Assembly: GCA_963738135.1 (NCBI GenBank)
Contig: CAVTVK010000001.1
Location: forward strand, 186,001 to 250,000
Source: Bog-473 sp963738135
GTDB lineage: Bacteria; Actinomycetota; Acidimicrobiia; Acidimicrobiales; RAAP-2
Reading direction: 5' to 3'
Length of the DNA: 64,000 nucleotides
Below, one piece after another: positions 20,314-29,465 of the stretch. A program made the translations under genes and the position numbers. The notes beneath the pieces were generated by a model. That model worked only from the letters and a program-made list of their open reading frames with translations, was not told the origin of the DNA and did no database searches. Position 1 is the stretch's first letter; each line of letters begins with the position of its first letter.

Positions 20314-21984
20314 GAGCCGCCCCCGCCGCCGCCGGCTCCAGCGCCGACGCCGGCGCCGACGGGCACACCCGCACCGGCGCCCCCACTTGCGCCCGGGCCC
20401 GCGCCCGGCCCCTGCGCCTGGGGACCCGCACCGAGACCGGTGGCGATGCTGAAGGCGCCCGAGCCCTGCAGCCGCGCGCTCTGGCCCATCAAGATGACGA
20501 GGGGCCGTGTGTAGAACCACGTGATGGCCATGTCCATGATCGTCGACAGGCCGAGGAAGAAGGCGAAGCCCTTCACGTTGCCGACGGCGACCAGGTACAG
20601 GACGATCGCGGCCAGCAGCGACACGAAGTCAGCCGCCCATACGGTCCGCCAGGCGCTCTTGAAGCCGCGGTCGACCGAGGTGCGGACCGAGCGGCCCGAT
20701 CTGGTCTCGTCTTTCAATCGTTCGAAATAGACGATGTAGGAGTCGACGGTGATGCCGATGGACACGATGAGGCCCGTGATGCCGGCCAGGTCGAAGCTCG
20801 GCGCCACCGACGTATGGCCGAGCGCCGAGATGATGGCCCACAGCAACAGTGCGGTCAGCACCAGACCGGAGATCACCACGAGCCCGAGGCCCCGGTAATA
20901 GAAGAGGACGTAGAGCAGCACCAGGGCCAGGCCGGCGATGCCGGCACCCAGTCCCGCCACCAGCGCGGAGTGTCCCAGGGTGGCCGACACCGTCTCGGAT
21001 GTGGCCGCCTTCAACGTGATCGGCAGCGCACCGAAGTTCATGGCCTGGGCCAGGTTCTGCGCGTCCGCCTGCGTGAGGTTCCCCGAAATCTCGCCCCGAC
21101 CCTGGAACGACGTCGGGCTCGCTTGGGTGGGCTGGATGATGGGCGCCGAGTACACCTGCCCGTCGAGCTCGATCCCGAGCAACTGGTGGAAGTTCGCCGC
21201 GGCCACCTTGTCCCACAACTGCGAGCCGGCCGCGCCGGCCAGCGTGTAGTCGACCACCCACTGGCCGGTCTGGTTCTGAGTCGCCTGGGCGCTGCCGATG
21301 GAGCGGCCCGTCATCTGTGAGGGCCCGAGCACGCAGCGCAGCCCGGACTGGCCGCACGCTCCGCTGAGGCCCGGCAGCAACACCATGCTGGTGGCGTAGC
21401 CGGGCTTCTCGACGTTCGTCGTCGCCAGGCTGGCGTACTGGGGGTCGGGCGGCGACGTTGTTCGACGGATTGCCCGTGGCGGTGTTGACGTCCAGGTTGG
21501 CCGCCGTCAGCGCGGACGACGATGAACAGGCCGGAATCGTCTCGATGCCGGTGGGCAACACCTTGGTCTTGGAGCCCTTCGGGACTGGCTGGGGATACCC
21601 GTAGCACTCCACCGGCCGGAAGTACATGCGCGCCGTCTGCCCGATCTGCTTGAGCACCTGCTGGGCATCCGTCACTCCCGGGATCGACACCGAGATCTGG
21701 TTCTTGCCCGTCGTCTGCACCTCGGCCCCCGACACACCGAGGCCGTTGACGCGGAGATTCAAGATGTTGACGGTCTCGTCGAGGTCGGACTGCGAGATGT
21801 TGTGCCCCTCAGCCGTGTAGACGACGGCCACCCCGCCGGCGAGATCGAGTCCCAACCGGGGCGACCACTTGGCGGCGAACACGGCTGCGAAGGAGCCGAT
21901 GGAGATGGCCACGACGACGATCACGCTGATCCACAGGTTCCGTCGCTGGCGTCGCTGGGCCCGTCCCCCCGACTTCGGGCTCAC
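20310..21984 (-). CDS. secD: protein translocase subunit SecD (one frameshift)
   Basis: Large Sec accessory membrane protein. The GTG at 21984 overlaps the yajC stop. It has an N-terminal TM, the LGLDLAGGVAVVY signature, a periplasmic P1 head, and the five-helix C-terminal block with ITGLIVSIGITVDSYIVYFER. An extra base in the GGG at 21447-21449 shifts the frame before DPQYASLATT; corrected length is 557 residues. The C-terminal 50 residues are Gly/Ala/Pro repeats. The order yajC-secD-secF is standard. Confidence 0.92.
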
Positions 21985-22520
21985 GCCTCTTCGGCCTCCC
22001 CACCGAGGTCGCCGCTGCTGGCGGCACCGTCCCCACCTACGTCGTCGATATCCCCGTCATGGCTGTCAGTCTTGGCCGTTGTGGCGTCGCTCGTGCCGTT
22101 GCGGCTCCCGGCCGCCCGCGCCGGCCGGACGTCCTGCACGGGCTCGTCGTCCACCCGCACGTCCTCGATCGGCTCGATCTTCTTGGCGATGGCCTGGCGC
22201 ACGAACACGATCCGGGTCGGCTGGGGCCCGTCGAGGTTGCCGTCCTCGCCGAGGGCACCGGTCAAGAGCGTGTAGCGGTCGCCGTGGACCTCGAGAACGG
22301 TGCCGATGACGCCGCCGACGGTCTGCACCTCGTCGCCGACGTCGTAGCCCGAACCCTGCGCCTGCTTGGCCGCCTGCGCCTTGCGCTGTTGGGGCCGGAT
22401 GAAGAAGAAATAGCCGAGCAGCCCGATCGCCACCAGAGGCAGCAGCGTCAGCAGGGAACTGGAACTCGATTTCGAAGCCGCGGCCAGCACGAAGTGGGCC
22501 ACTGCGGGGGTTGGTGTCAT
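21981..22520 (-). CDS. yajC: preprotein translocase subunit YajC
   Basis: A 179-residue protein with a single N-terminal transmembrane helix (LPLVAIGLLGYFFFIRPQQ), the RPQQRKAQ junction and the conserved soluble region (GDEVQTVGGVIGTVLEV). It accompanies SecDF at the SecYEG channel. The tail of about 70 residues is acidic and low-complexity, making it longer than most YajC proteins. It is the first gene of the secDF operon; an 825-base gene-free region lies upstream. Confidence 0.92.
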   Translation of the reverse strand: MTPTPAVAHFVLAAASKSSSSSLLTLLPLVAIGLLGYFFFIRPQQRKAQAAKQAQGSGYDVGDEVQTVGGVIGTVLEVHGDRYTLLTGALGEDGNLDGPQPTRIVFVRQAIAKKIEPIEDVRVDDEPVQDVRPARAAGSRNGTSDATTAKTDSHDGDIDDVGGDGAASSGDLGGEAEEA

Positions 22521-22752
22521 AGGGGATCCTTGGACCGCAATTGGTTGCGACGCGCCACCCTAGTGCGTGGGTTCCCGGTCTCCTGGGCAGCGAAGTGCGA
22601 ATCACCAGCAGGCCAGGCGCCACACTTCGGTCGGGCTGCTGCGTCGTCCCTGGTGGAGGTCGGCTCGCCGCGACATTCGGCCGGACCAGGACGCGGCGGA
22701 CTCCTATCGGCCCGGATCGCCCTGCACCAGCCGCCGGGTGGGAGTCCGCCCA

Positions 22753-22814
22753 GCCTCACGGTGGGGTCTGACAGTCGCCTCACGGTGGGGTCTACCGGTC
22801 GCCTCCCGGCGGGG
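22753..22814. repeat. 24-bp tandem repeat, three units
   Basis: GCCTCACGGTGGGGTCT begins at 22753 and again at 22777; a decayed third copy, GCCTCCCGGCGGGG, begins at 22801, keeping the 24-base spacing. A shorter match (CCTCACGGTG) recurs at 22932. The array sits about 230 bases upstream of yajC. Confidence 0.85.
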
Positions 22815-22944
22815 ACAACGGCGTCTTCTCGCCTCCCTCGCGGCCCGTCGACGTGGGCAACCCGACTGCAACCCAATGTGGCCCCGGTTTGCCACGGCTG
22901 CCGTGCAAGGTACTGACCATCAGTACAGCAACCTCACGGTGCTG

Positions 22945-23105
22945 GTCGTTCGAGGGGGAACGACTGACTGAGAGTCCGCCGGAGGGGAGCGGATTCTTAC
23001 GAGGGGGAACACCGGGGGGACAGGAGTAGCGAAGAGGTGCGCCGGCCAGATGAGGCCGTCGGACGGAGAGTTCCGGGGGAACCGATGGCCCGGGCCGGCG
23101 CACCT
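22945..23105. promoter_or_regulatory. cluster of hairpins displaying GGGGGAAC
   Basis: Three copies of GGGGGAAC occur, two of them inside an identical CGAGGGGGAAC (22951-22961 and 23000-23010) and one in CCGGGGGAAC (23073-23082). The first is held in a perfect six-base-pair hairpin (GTCGTT/AACGAC, 22945-22964), the third in a five-base-pair hairpin with loop GGG (23070-23082). Perfect 13-base arms AGGTGCGCCGGCC (23035-23047) and its complement (23093-23105) enclose the third copy. On the opposite strand the loops would be C-rich. I cannot match this to a known RNA family. Confidence 0.55.
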
Positions 23106-23330
23106 TTCGCTCCCTGAAGGACTGTCTGACACGCCTTCGGACCGCCCCGACCTGCCGTCGTGAGCGCTCCGAGGCATCCGTGGTTTCCCGACTCGTCCGT
23201 CCCGCTGGGGCGCCTTTCGGCCCGCTCTCGGCTCGCTTTTGTCGATCTGAGACCCGATTAAGAGGCTGACCTGGAGTTTCTCGAATTACGACGAGAGTCC
23301 CCGATTCACTCGGTTTGGCCATTTGCCCAG

Positions 23331-23336
23331 TACAGT
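23331..23336 (+). promoter_or_regulatory. possible -10 element (TACAGT) for the response regulator
   Basis: TACAGT lies ten bases before the ATG at 23346. No Shine-Dalgarno sequence precedes that ATG, so if this is the -10 box the message is leaderless or nearly so. No convincing -35 hexamer is seen at the usual distance. Confidence 0.35.
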
Positions 23337-23345
23337 TGCACCCTG

Positions 23346-24044
23346 ATGCGAGACGGTCATATCTCAGTGCTGGTCATTGAGGATGAGGCTGACATCCGTC
23401 AGCTCCTCCGCACGCTTCTCGAGCGCGAGGGCTATTCGGTCGCGGAGGCCCTCGAAGGGCGTGACGGGGTGCGCCAGTTCCACCAGAGCCATCCCGACAT
23501 CGTGATCCTCGATGTGGGGCTCCCCGACCTGGATGGTTGGCAGGTGCTCGAGCGCATCCGGGACATGAGCGACGTGCCGGTGCTCATGCTGACCGCCCTC
23601 GGGACCGAGAGGGACAAGGTGCGGGGTCTCAATTCGGGCGCCGACGACTACTTGACCAAGCCCTTCAGCCGGGTCGAGCTCCTGGCGCGCCTGCAGGCCG
23701 TCGGGCGCCGGCAGGTCGCCAAGGGTGAGCCCGTCACGGCCTTCGACGACGGCACCTTGCACATCGACTTCGCTCATCAGGAGGTCACGATCGACGGTGC
23801 GGTGGTCATCTTGACCCCGACCGAGTACCGCCTTCTTGCCACCCTGGCCCGACACCAGGGCCAGGTCCTGTCGTCTGACCAGCTCATCGAGTTGGCCTGG
23901 GACGACCCGAGCGGCCTCGCCCCCTCAAGGGTGAAGTACGCGGTTCTGCGCCTCCGTCGCAAGCTCGGCTGGGACGAGGGCGACGAGGGCCCGATAGAGA
24001 CCGTCCGGGGCTTCGGTTACCGCTACCGCTCGCGGAACCGGTGA
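23346..24044 (+). CDS. OmpR/PhoB-family response regulator
   Basis: A 232-residue two-component regulator. The receiver domain has the acidic pair ED (12-13), phospho-acceptor Asp56 (ILDVGLPDLDG), Thr83 and Lys105 (LTKPF). The C-terminal winged helix shows LTPTEYRLLATLARHQGQVLSS and the closing GPIETVRGFGYRYR. It binds DNA as a dimer after phosphorylation. The stop overlaps the GTG of the kinase gene (GTGA), so the pair is co-translated. It is unlike MtrA or KdpE closely enough that I give no gene name. Confidence 0.93.
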   Translation: MRDGHISVLVIEDEADIRQLLRTLLEREGYSVAEALEGRDGVRQFHQSHPDIVILDVGLPDLDGWQVLERIRDMSDVPVLMLTALGTERDKVRGLNSGADDYLTKPFSRVELLARLQAVGRRQVAKGEPVTAFDDGTLHIDFAHQEVTIDGAVVILTPTEYRLLATLARHQGQVLSSDQLIELAWDDPSGLAPSRVKYAVLRLRRKLGWDEGDEGPIETVRGFGYRYRSRNR

Positions 24045-25957
24045 ACGAGTCGCTCCAACCCCAAGCCGACGCCGAGCGGCGCCGCGATCCGCAACTGCCG
24101 GGGTCCACCCTCCCGATCGGGTTCTCGGGGTCCATGAGGGTACGCCTCCCGGTCTTCGCCCTGGTGGCCATTGGCACCGTCCTGATCGCCGTTGTCCCCT
24201 TCCCGCACGACGCTCGCCGCGAGATATCGATCGCCGGCGGCATCTTCTTCGTCTTGGTGGCGGCCGCCTTCCTGTTGCCCTGGGAGCGCCTCCCCGACTG
24301 GGCCTGGCTCATCATTCCGATCGGCTACATCGCGGTCATTGCCATCATCCGTGACGCCCAGGGGGGCTCCGACTCGGGGCTCGTGGTCGTCTATCTCCTT
24401 CCCATCGTCTGGCTCTCGTTGTACGGCAGGCGCCTGCACCTTCTCGTCGGGCTGTTCTGCATGGATCTGGCCCTGTTGGTCCCGGTGCTCCTCGTCGGGG
24501 CGCCCGACTACCCCACGCTCGAGTGGCGCCAGGTGGCCGTGATGGCGACCGTCACGACGCTCGTCGCCTCCACCGTCTACACGATGGTGTCGCGAGACCG
24601 CGCCTTCCTGACCGACCTGGCCCAGCAATCGCGCATGGCCCGCCGCAACGCCCGCGAGGCGGACTACGCCCGCGACCGGCTCGAAACGCTCCTCCGCGCC
24701 GCCACCGGCAGCGCCATCATGGGCGTCGACCCGGCGGGCACGGTGACCTTCTTCTCGGCCGGAGCGGAGCAGATGCTCGGCTACCGGGCGGCGGAGGTGG
24801 TGGGGGTCCACTCCATCGCCGACTTCATCGACCCCGCCCAAATCGACGAACGGCGCCAGACGATCGACGCCATGCGCACCGCGCTCGAGCCGGTCGACGC
24901 GGAGACCGCGGCCGAGGTCCCGTGGACAGCGACCCGTAAGGACGGGCAGCAACGCCGGTGCGTCGTGCGGGTGCGAGCCCTGCCTGTGCCGACGCCGGAC
25001 ATTGCGTTCGATGACGAGGGCGGCGACCAGGCGGACCGGGCCGAAGTGGACGACGCGGCGGGTTCGGACGATCGGACGTCAGAGGGCAATGACGCCGCCC
25101 CGGCCAACGGGGGCTACGTCGTCGTCGCAATCGACGTCACCGAGCGCGAGGAGTTGGCGGCGGACCGGGAGCGTCTCTACGCCATCCAGAAGGAAGTGAC
25201 GCAGTCGCTCATCGAGCAGAACAACCGGCTGCGTGAGCTGACCCAGATGAAGGACGACGTGGTGGCGACCGTTTCCCACGAGCTGCGCACGCCGATCACC
25301 TCCATCAGGGGCTTCGTCGAGTTGCTGCTCGACGCCACCTCCGATCTCACCGAGAGCCAGATGCGCATGCTCCAGACGATCGAGCGCAACGCCGAACACC
25401 TGCAGCGGGTAGCCGAGGACCTGCTGGCCGACCCGGGCGCCGGCCGCGGGCTCCGGGTCGCCTTCACCGAGCTCGACCTGAGCCGCCTGGCCGAGGACGC
25501 GGTCCACGCCATCCAGACCTCCGCCACGGTCGCCGGCATCGTCCTGACCATCGACCCCGGCGACGAGGTGCCGATCTTCGGCGACCCCACCCGACTGCAC
25601 CAGCTGCTTGCCAACCTCCTCTCCAATGCCATCAAGTTCTCCCCCCGCGGTGGTCGCGTCCACGTCATCGTCGACAACGTCGACTCCTACGCCCGGGTGC
25701 AGGTGCTCGACGAGGGGCCCGGTATTCCCGAGGGCGAGCGAGATCAACTGTTCGAGCGCTTCTACCGGCTGGCCTCGTCCACCGAGATGGGCGTGCCCGG
25801 CACCGGGCTGGGTCTGGCCATCGCCAAGTCCGTGGCCGAAGCGCACGAGGGTTTCGTCGACATCGTCGACACCCCGGGCTGGTCCACCACATTCCGCGTG
25901 TACCTGCCGCTGGGCGCGTCGGTGGCATCGGTCGTCCGCTCCGGGTCGGCCACCTGA
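24041..25957 (+). CDS. membrane-bound PAS sensor histidine kinase
   Basis: A 638-residue kinase cognate to the upstream regulator. About five or six N-terminal transmembrane helices (residues 35-185) with almost no extracytoplasmic loop suggest sensing within the membrane. A PAS domain follows (about 225-375), interrupted near 330-355 by a strongly acidic linker, then a short coiled coil (EQNNRLRELTQMKDD). The HisKA domain has His413 in VSHELRTPITS, and the ATPase domain shows LLANLLSNAIKFSPRGG, DEGPGIP, FYRL and GTGLGLAIAKS. The signal is unknown. Confidence 0.93.
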   Translation: MNESLQPQADAERRRDPQLPGSTLPIGFSGSMRVRLPVFALVAIGTVLIAVVPFPHDARREISIAGGIFFVLVAAAFLLPWERLPDWAWLIIPIGYIAVIAIIRDAQGGSDSGLVVVYLLPIVWLSLYGRRLHLLVGLFCMDLALLVPVLLVGAPDYPTLEWRQVAVMATVTTLVASTVYTMVSRDRAFLTDLAQQSRMARRNAREADYARDRLETLLRAATGSAIMGVDPAGTVTFFSAGAEQMLGYRAAEVVGVHSIADFIDPAQIDERRQTIDAMRTALEPVDAETAAEVPWTATRKDGQQRRCVVRVRALPVPTPDIAFDDEGGDQADRAEVDDAAGSDDRTSEGNDAAPANGGYVVVAIDVTEREELAADRERLYAIQKEVTQSLIEQNNRLRELTQMKDDVVATVSHELRTPITSIRGFVELLLDATSDLTESQMRMLQTIERNAEHLQRVAEDLLADPGAGRGLRVAFTELDLSRLAEDAVHAIQTSATVAGIVLTIDPGDEVPIFGDPTRLHQLLANLLSNAIKFSPRGGRVHVIVDNVDSYARVQVLDEGPGIPEGERDQLFERFYRLASSTEMGVPGTGLGLAIAKSVAEAHEGFVDIVDTPGWSTTFRVYLPLGASVASVVRSGSAT

Positions 25958-26046
25958 CCACCTGACCGCCCGGTCAGAATCCACCGAGCGCACCGACTGC
26001 GCCCCGTCCGCCGAGTGCACCCTCGACACCCAGCGGACCGGGACGC

Positions 26047-27852
26047 TCACGCAGCCAGGAAGCCGCCAGACTGGTGGGCCCAGAGGCGGCTGTAGACGCC
26101 CTTGCGGCCGGCGGCGAGGAGTTCGGCGTGCGTGCCCTGCTCCACGACCCGCCCACGATCGAGGACCACGATCCGGTCCAAGCGGGCGATGGTGGCCAGC
26201 CGGTGTGCGACCACCAGTGCGGTCGTCCCCTCCATGAGATGCCAGAGCGCTTCTTGCACCAGCGATTCCGACTCGGAGTCGAGCGCCGAGGTGGCCTCGT
26301 CCAAGACGAGCACTTTCGCCCCCTTGGCCATGGCCTGCGCAATGGCGACCCGCTGGCGTTGCCCACCGGAGAGCTTCATGCCGCGCTCCCCCACCACGGT
26401 CTCGTAGCCGTCGGGGAGGCGCTCCACGAATTCGTCCACGTAGGCGGCACGACCGACGGAGCGCACGAGGTCCATGTCGACACCGTGAACGTCGCCGGCA
26501 TCCATCCCGTAACAAATGTTCTCGGCGATGGTGCGGTGCAGCATCTGCGGGTCTTGCGGGACATAGGCGATGTGGCCGCGCAGTGAATGCTGCGTGACAC
26601 AGGCGATGTCCTGACCGTCCACCTCGATCAAGCCACCGTCACGATCGGCATAGCGCAACATCAGCTTGGTGAGCGTCGTCTTGCCCGACCCGGAGGGCCC
26701 GACCAAGCCGACGTGCTCCCCCGCCTCAATGCGCAGGTCGAGTCCGTCGAACAGCGGCGCTCCGGCGCGGTAGGCAAACCGCAGGTCGCGGAATTCCACC
26801 CGCCCGTGCGGGACCACCATGTCGGGCGCTCCTGGAAGGTCGACGATGTCGGGCCGCGTGGCGGCAATGCCGGCGAACTTCGCACAGCGGCCAATGGCCC
26901 GCGAAATCAGGCGGATGAACTCGAACGACTCCTCCAGGCTGGTCCCGACGAACGTCGCGTAGAAGAGGATCAGGTACACCGCCCCGGCCGCCGCCACGTG
27001 GTGCAGGGCGAGCACGACGCCGACCACGATGGAGGCCCAGTTGAAGAAGGCCATGGCCGATTCCATCTGGATCCGCGTCGTGGTGAAGACCTTGCGTGCC
27101 CGCAGGTCGGCTGCGAGCGAGTCCGCGACCAACGCACCCACGTGCTCCTTTTCCCGCTCCTCGGCCGCCTGCGAGCGCACGGTGGTCAAGTTGGCGATGG
27201 TGTCGGCGATCACGCCGGTCGCCCGTGAGTGGGAATCGGAGAACTCCTTCTCCGCCGAGACGACCCGCGCCATACGGCGGTGGAGCACCAGAGCGAAGAC
27301 ACTGACCAGTCCGGCCATCACGAGCGCGACGGGCCAGGCCACGATCCCGAGCACCACAATGGCCCCCAGCGTCGTGACGCTGATGCGCAGGATGCCCCAG
27401 ACCATGGCGTCGATCATGTCGACGAAGGCCCACGTCGACGTCTCCAGCGTGGCAATGACCTCACCTGACGGCCTGTCCGTGTGCCATGCGTGGCTGAGGC
27501 TCATCAGATGGTCGTACCCGTTGGTGATGGCGCGGCCGAAGGAGCGCAGTGTGGCGCCCCAGTTCATCCAGCCGCCGATGCGCCCGAAGAGGGTGGCGGC
27601 GGCCAGCACGAAGGCGTAGGCCACCAGCAGCGGGCCGAAGGTCTGCCACAACCCGGCGTGCGGCCCGAGCTGCGATATGCGGCTCAACAGCGCGGCGAAG
27701 ATCAGCGGCGCCGCCACGGCATTGGCCAGCGTGCCGAGCACGATGGCGGTGCAGGCGCCCGCGAATGCGGCGGCGTCGGGCTGCATCTGGCGCCAGCAGT
27801 ACGCCAGGGTGTCTTTGGTCGAAGCGTTGGGAAAGAGGGTGCGGTCACCCAT
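26047..27852 (-). CDS. ABC exporter, fused membrane and ATPase domains
   Basis: A 601-residue half-transporter. Six transmembrane helices occupy about residues 25-320, and the nucleotide-binding domain has Walker A GPSGSGKTT, Q-loop YVPQDPQML, signature LSGGQRQRVAIAQAM, Walker B VLVLDEATSALD and H-loop VVAHRLATI. It presumably works as a homodimer because no partner gene is present. A good ribosome site (GGAGAATCCCATG) supports the ATG at 27852. Substrate cannot be told from sequence; lipid and drug exporters share this layout. Confidence 0.92.
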   Translation of the reverse strand: MGDRTLFPNASTKDTLAYCWRQMQPDAAAFAGACTAIVLGTLANAVAAPLIFAALLSRISQLGPHAGLWQTFGPLLVAYAFVLAAATLFGRIGGWMNWGATLRSFGRAITNGYDHLMSLSHAWHTDRPSGEVIATLETSTWAFVDMIDAMVWGILRISVTTLGAIVVLGIVAWPVALVMAGLVSVFALVLHRRMARVVSAEKEFSDSHSRATGVIADTIANLTTVRSQAAEEREKEHVGALVADSLAADLRARKVFTTTRIQMESAMAFFNWASIVVGVVLALHHVAAAGAVYLILFYATFVGTSLEESFEFIRLISRAIGRCAKFAGIAATRPDIVDLPGAPDMVVPHGRVEFRDLRFAYRAGAPLFDGLDLRIEAGEHVGLVGPSGSGKTTLTKLMLRYADRDGGLIEVDGQDIACVTQHSLRGHIAYVPQDPQMLHRTIAENICYGMDAGDVHGVDMDLVRSVGRAAYVDEFVERLPDGYETVVGERGMKLSGGQRQRVAIAQAMAKGAKVLVLDEATSALDSESESLVQEALWHLMEGTTALVVAHRLATIARLDRIVVLDRGRVVEQGTHAELLAAGRKGVYSRLWAHQSGGFLAA

Positions 27853-28240
27853 GGGATTCTCCAGTTGGGAGGTGAGGCGAGCGAGCTGCGCACGGGTCGT
27901 GCGCGAAGGACAGAAAGGCCGGCTACCGGAATCGGTGGACCTCGGATTGCGTCCGGGCGGTCAGCCCGGCGGTGTCGTGGTCGGCGTCAGTGACCAGCGG
28001 GGCAGAGGTCGGGCCCGGCGATGCGGGGCCTCCCTCCGGCAGCACCAAACAAGAACACGGGCGGCCGGACCACAATTGTGGGCGCGATCAGCGACGAGTG
28101 CGTCGTGCGTGTCGTCATTCCTGCCATGTGGTCACCTCGCTTCCGTCTTGTGGCGCAACCCCGCAACGGTAGAACAGAACGTCAAGCAATGGCGCAAGAA
28201 ATGTGAATTGACGCGTCACAACTGCATCATGAGGGCCCCG
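27853..28240. other. gap between ruvB end and ABC exporter start
   Basis: 388 bases without a supported gene. The part nearest ruvB (28160-28230) is noticeably richer in A/T than the surroundings and could carry the promoter of the ABC exporter, but no convincing -35/-10 pair is seen. No clear terminator hairpin with a T run follows ruvB. Confidence 0.5.
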
Positions 28241-29461
28241 TCAGAAGAGTGGAGGCGTGTTCATTGCGTCGGCAGCCGACGCCGGCCGTTCCAAGCCGAG
28301 GTGGGCCCAGGCGCGCAGCGTGGCCACCCGGCCCCGAGAGGTTCGCTGGATCAGCCCGCTCTGCAACAGGAAGGGCTCGTAGGCGTCCTCGATCGTGTCC
28401 GTCTCCTCGCCCACACACTGCGCCAGCGTGGTGAGTCCCACCGGCTGACCGCCGAAACGGCCGCACAGCGTGGTCAGGATGGCCCGGTCGACCTTGTCCA
28501 ATCCCAGCTCGTCCACCCCGAACAGTTCCAGGCCGTCGCTGGCGATGGCACCGTCGATGAACCCTTCGCCACGGACCTCGGCGAAGTCCCGCACACGGCG
28601 CAGGAGCCGGTTGGCCACCCGGGGTGTCCCTCGTGACCGCTCGGAAATGCGAATGGCGCCCTCGGCGTCGATGCGCACCTTCAAGATGCGAGCGGATCGT
28701 TCCACGATGGAGCGCAGGTCGGCCGGATCGTAGAGGTCCAACCGACCGACGAAGCCGAAACGGTCCCGCAGCGGCGCGGCGACCAGACCCGTCCGCGTCG
28801 TGGCGCCGACAAGCGTGAAGCTCGGAAGCTCGAGCCGGATGGAGCGGGCGGTCGGTCCCTTTCCGATCAGGATGTCGAGGCGGCCGTCCTCCATGGCCGA
28901 ATAGAGCATCTCCTCCACCGAGCGGTGCAGGCGGTGGATCTCGTCGATGAACAGCACGTCGCCGTCCTGCAGATCGGTCAAGAGCGCGGCCAGGTCACCG
29001 GCCCGGGTGAGCACGGGGCCGGCCGTGATGCGGAACCCGGCGCCCATCTCCGTGGCGACGATGCCAGCCAGGGACGTCTTTCCCAGCCCTGGCGGGCCGG
29101 CGAACAGGATGTGGTCCACCGGCTGGCGCCGTTGGCGCGCCGCCTGCAGCACGATCCCCAGGTGCTCGACCAGTTGCGGCTGCCCCAAGAACTCCGAGAG
29201 AGTCCGGGGCCGCAGCCCGACCTCCTCGGCCTCTTCGGCACCGTTGGACGCCGCCGGATCGACCACCCGGCCTCCCGGACCCGCGGCGGGGTCGATGTCA
29301 GCGTGGACGTCTGCATGGGCGTCTGCGTCGATGTCTGCATGGGTGTCCGCGTCGGTGCGGGCGCGGCGCTGCGCGTCGGCGCCGGGGTCCGTGAACCCGT
29401 CGGCTGACGCCATGGACTCCGGATCCACGGCCAGGACCTCCCGCCGGGCGCGGGGGCTCAC
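28241..29461 (-). CDS. ruvB: Holliday junction branch-migration helicase RuvB
   Basis: AAA+ motor that, with RuvA, drives Holliday junction migration. The core has LSEFLGQPQLVEHL, Walker A GPPGLGKTS, Walker B DVLFIDEIHRL, sensor GATTRTGL, arginine finger GTPRVANRLLRR and the winged helix (EDAYEPFLLQSGLIQRTSRGR). The GTG at 29461 begins four bases after the ruvA stop and gives 406 residues; ATG at 29413 is possible. The N-terminus carries an unusual extension of about 60 residues rich in alternating Asp-Ala and His, absent from typical RuvB. Confidence 0.93.
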   Translation of the reverse strand: MSPRARREVLAVDPESMASADGFTDPGADAQRRARTDADTHADIDADAHADVHADIDPAAGPGGRVVDPAASNGAEEAEEVGLRPRTLSEFLGQPQLVEHLGIVLQAARQRRQPVDHILFAGPPGLGKTSLAGIVATEMGAGFRITAGPVLTRAGDLAALLTDLQDGDVLFIDEIHRLHRSVEEMLYSAMEDGRLDILIGKGPTARSIRLELPSFTLVGATTRTGLVAAPLRDRFGFVGRLDLYDPADLRSIVERSARILKVRIDAEGAIRISERSRGTPRVANRLLRRVRDFAEVRGEGFIDGAIASDGLELFGVDELGLDKVDRAILTTLCGRFGGQPVGLTTLAQCVGEETDTIEDAYEPFLLQSGLIQRTSRGRVATLRAWAHLGLERPASAADAMNTPPLF

Positions 29462-29465
29462 AAGA

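Larger units (their letters stand above)
22521..23345. other. gene-free region between divergent yajC and response regulator
   Basis: No reading frame here has recognisable protein features. It holds promoters for both flanking genes, a 24-bp repeat (22753-22814) and a cluster of G-rich hairpins (22945-23105). Its unusual length for this compact genome and its repeated motifs suggest a structured leader RNA, a non-coding RNA or a multi-site operator. Which strand is transcribed is not evident. Confidence 0.6.

Noticed and set aside
7890..21450. Pseudogenes or programmed frameshifting in alaS, aspS, hisS, relA, secD and others
   Set aside because: Too many essential single-copy genes are hit, no slippery heptamer with a downstream structure recurs, and conserved residues remain intact, so sequence error explains it better.
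22753..22814. CRISPR array
   Set aside because: Only three adjacent repeat units without spacers and no cas genes in the window.
22920..23110. c-di-AMP (ydaO) riboswitch, 6C RNA, RNase P RNA or tmRNA
   Set aside because: Only the GGGGGAACC element of the ydaO type is suggestive; the other conserved blocks are missing. The C-rich loops on the minus strand resemble 6C only loosely. RNase P and tmRNA signature segments are absent.
26047..27852. ABC exporter as part of an antibiotic or bacteriocin cluster
   Set aside because: No biosynthetic, precursor-peptide or immunity gene adjoins it.
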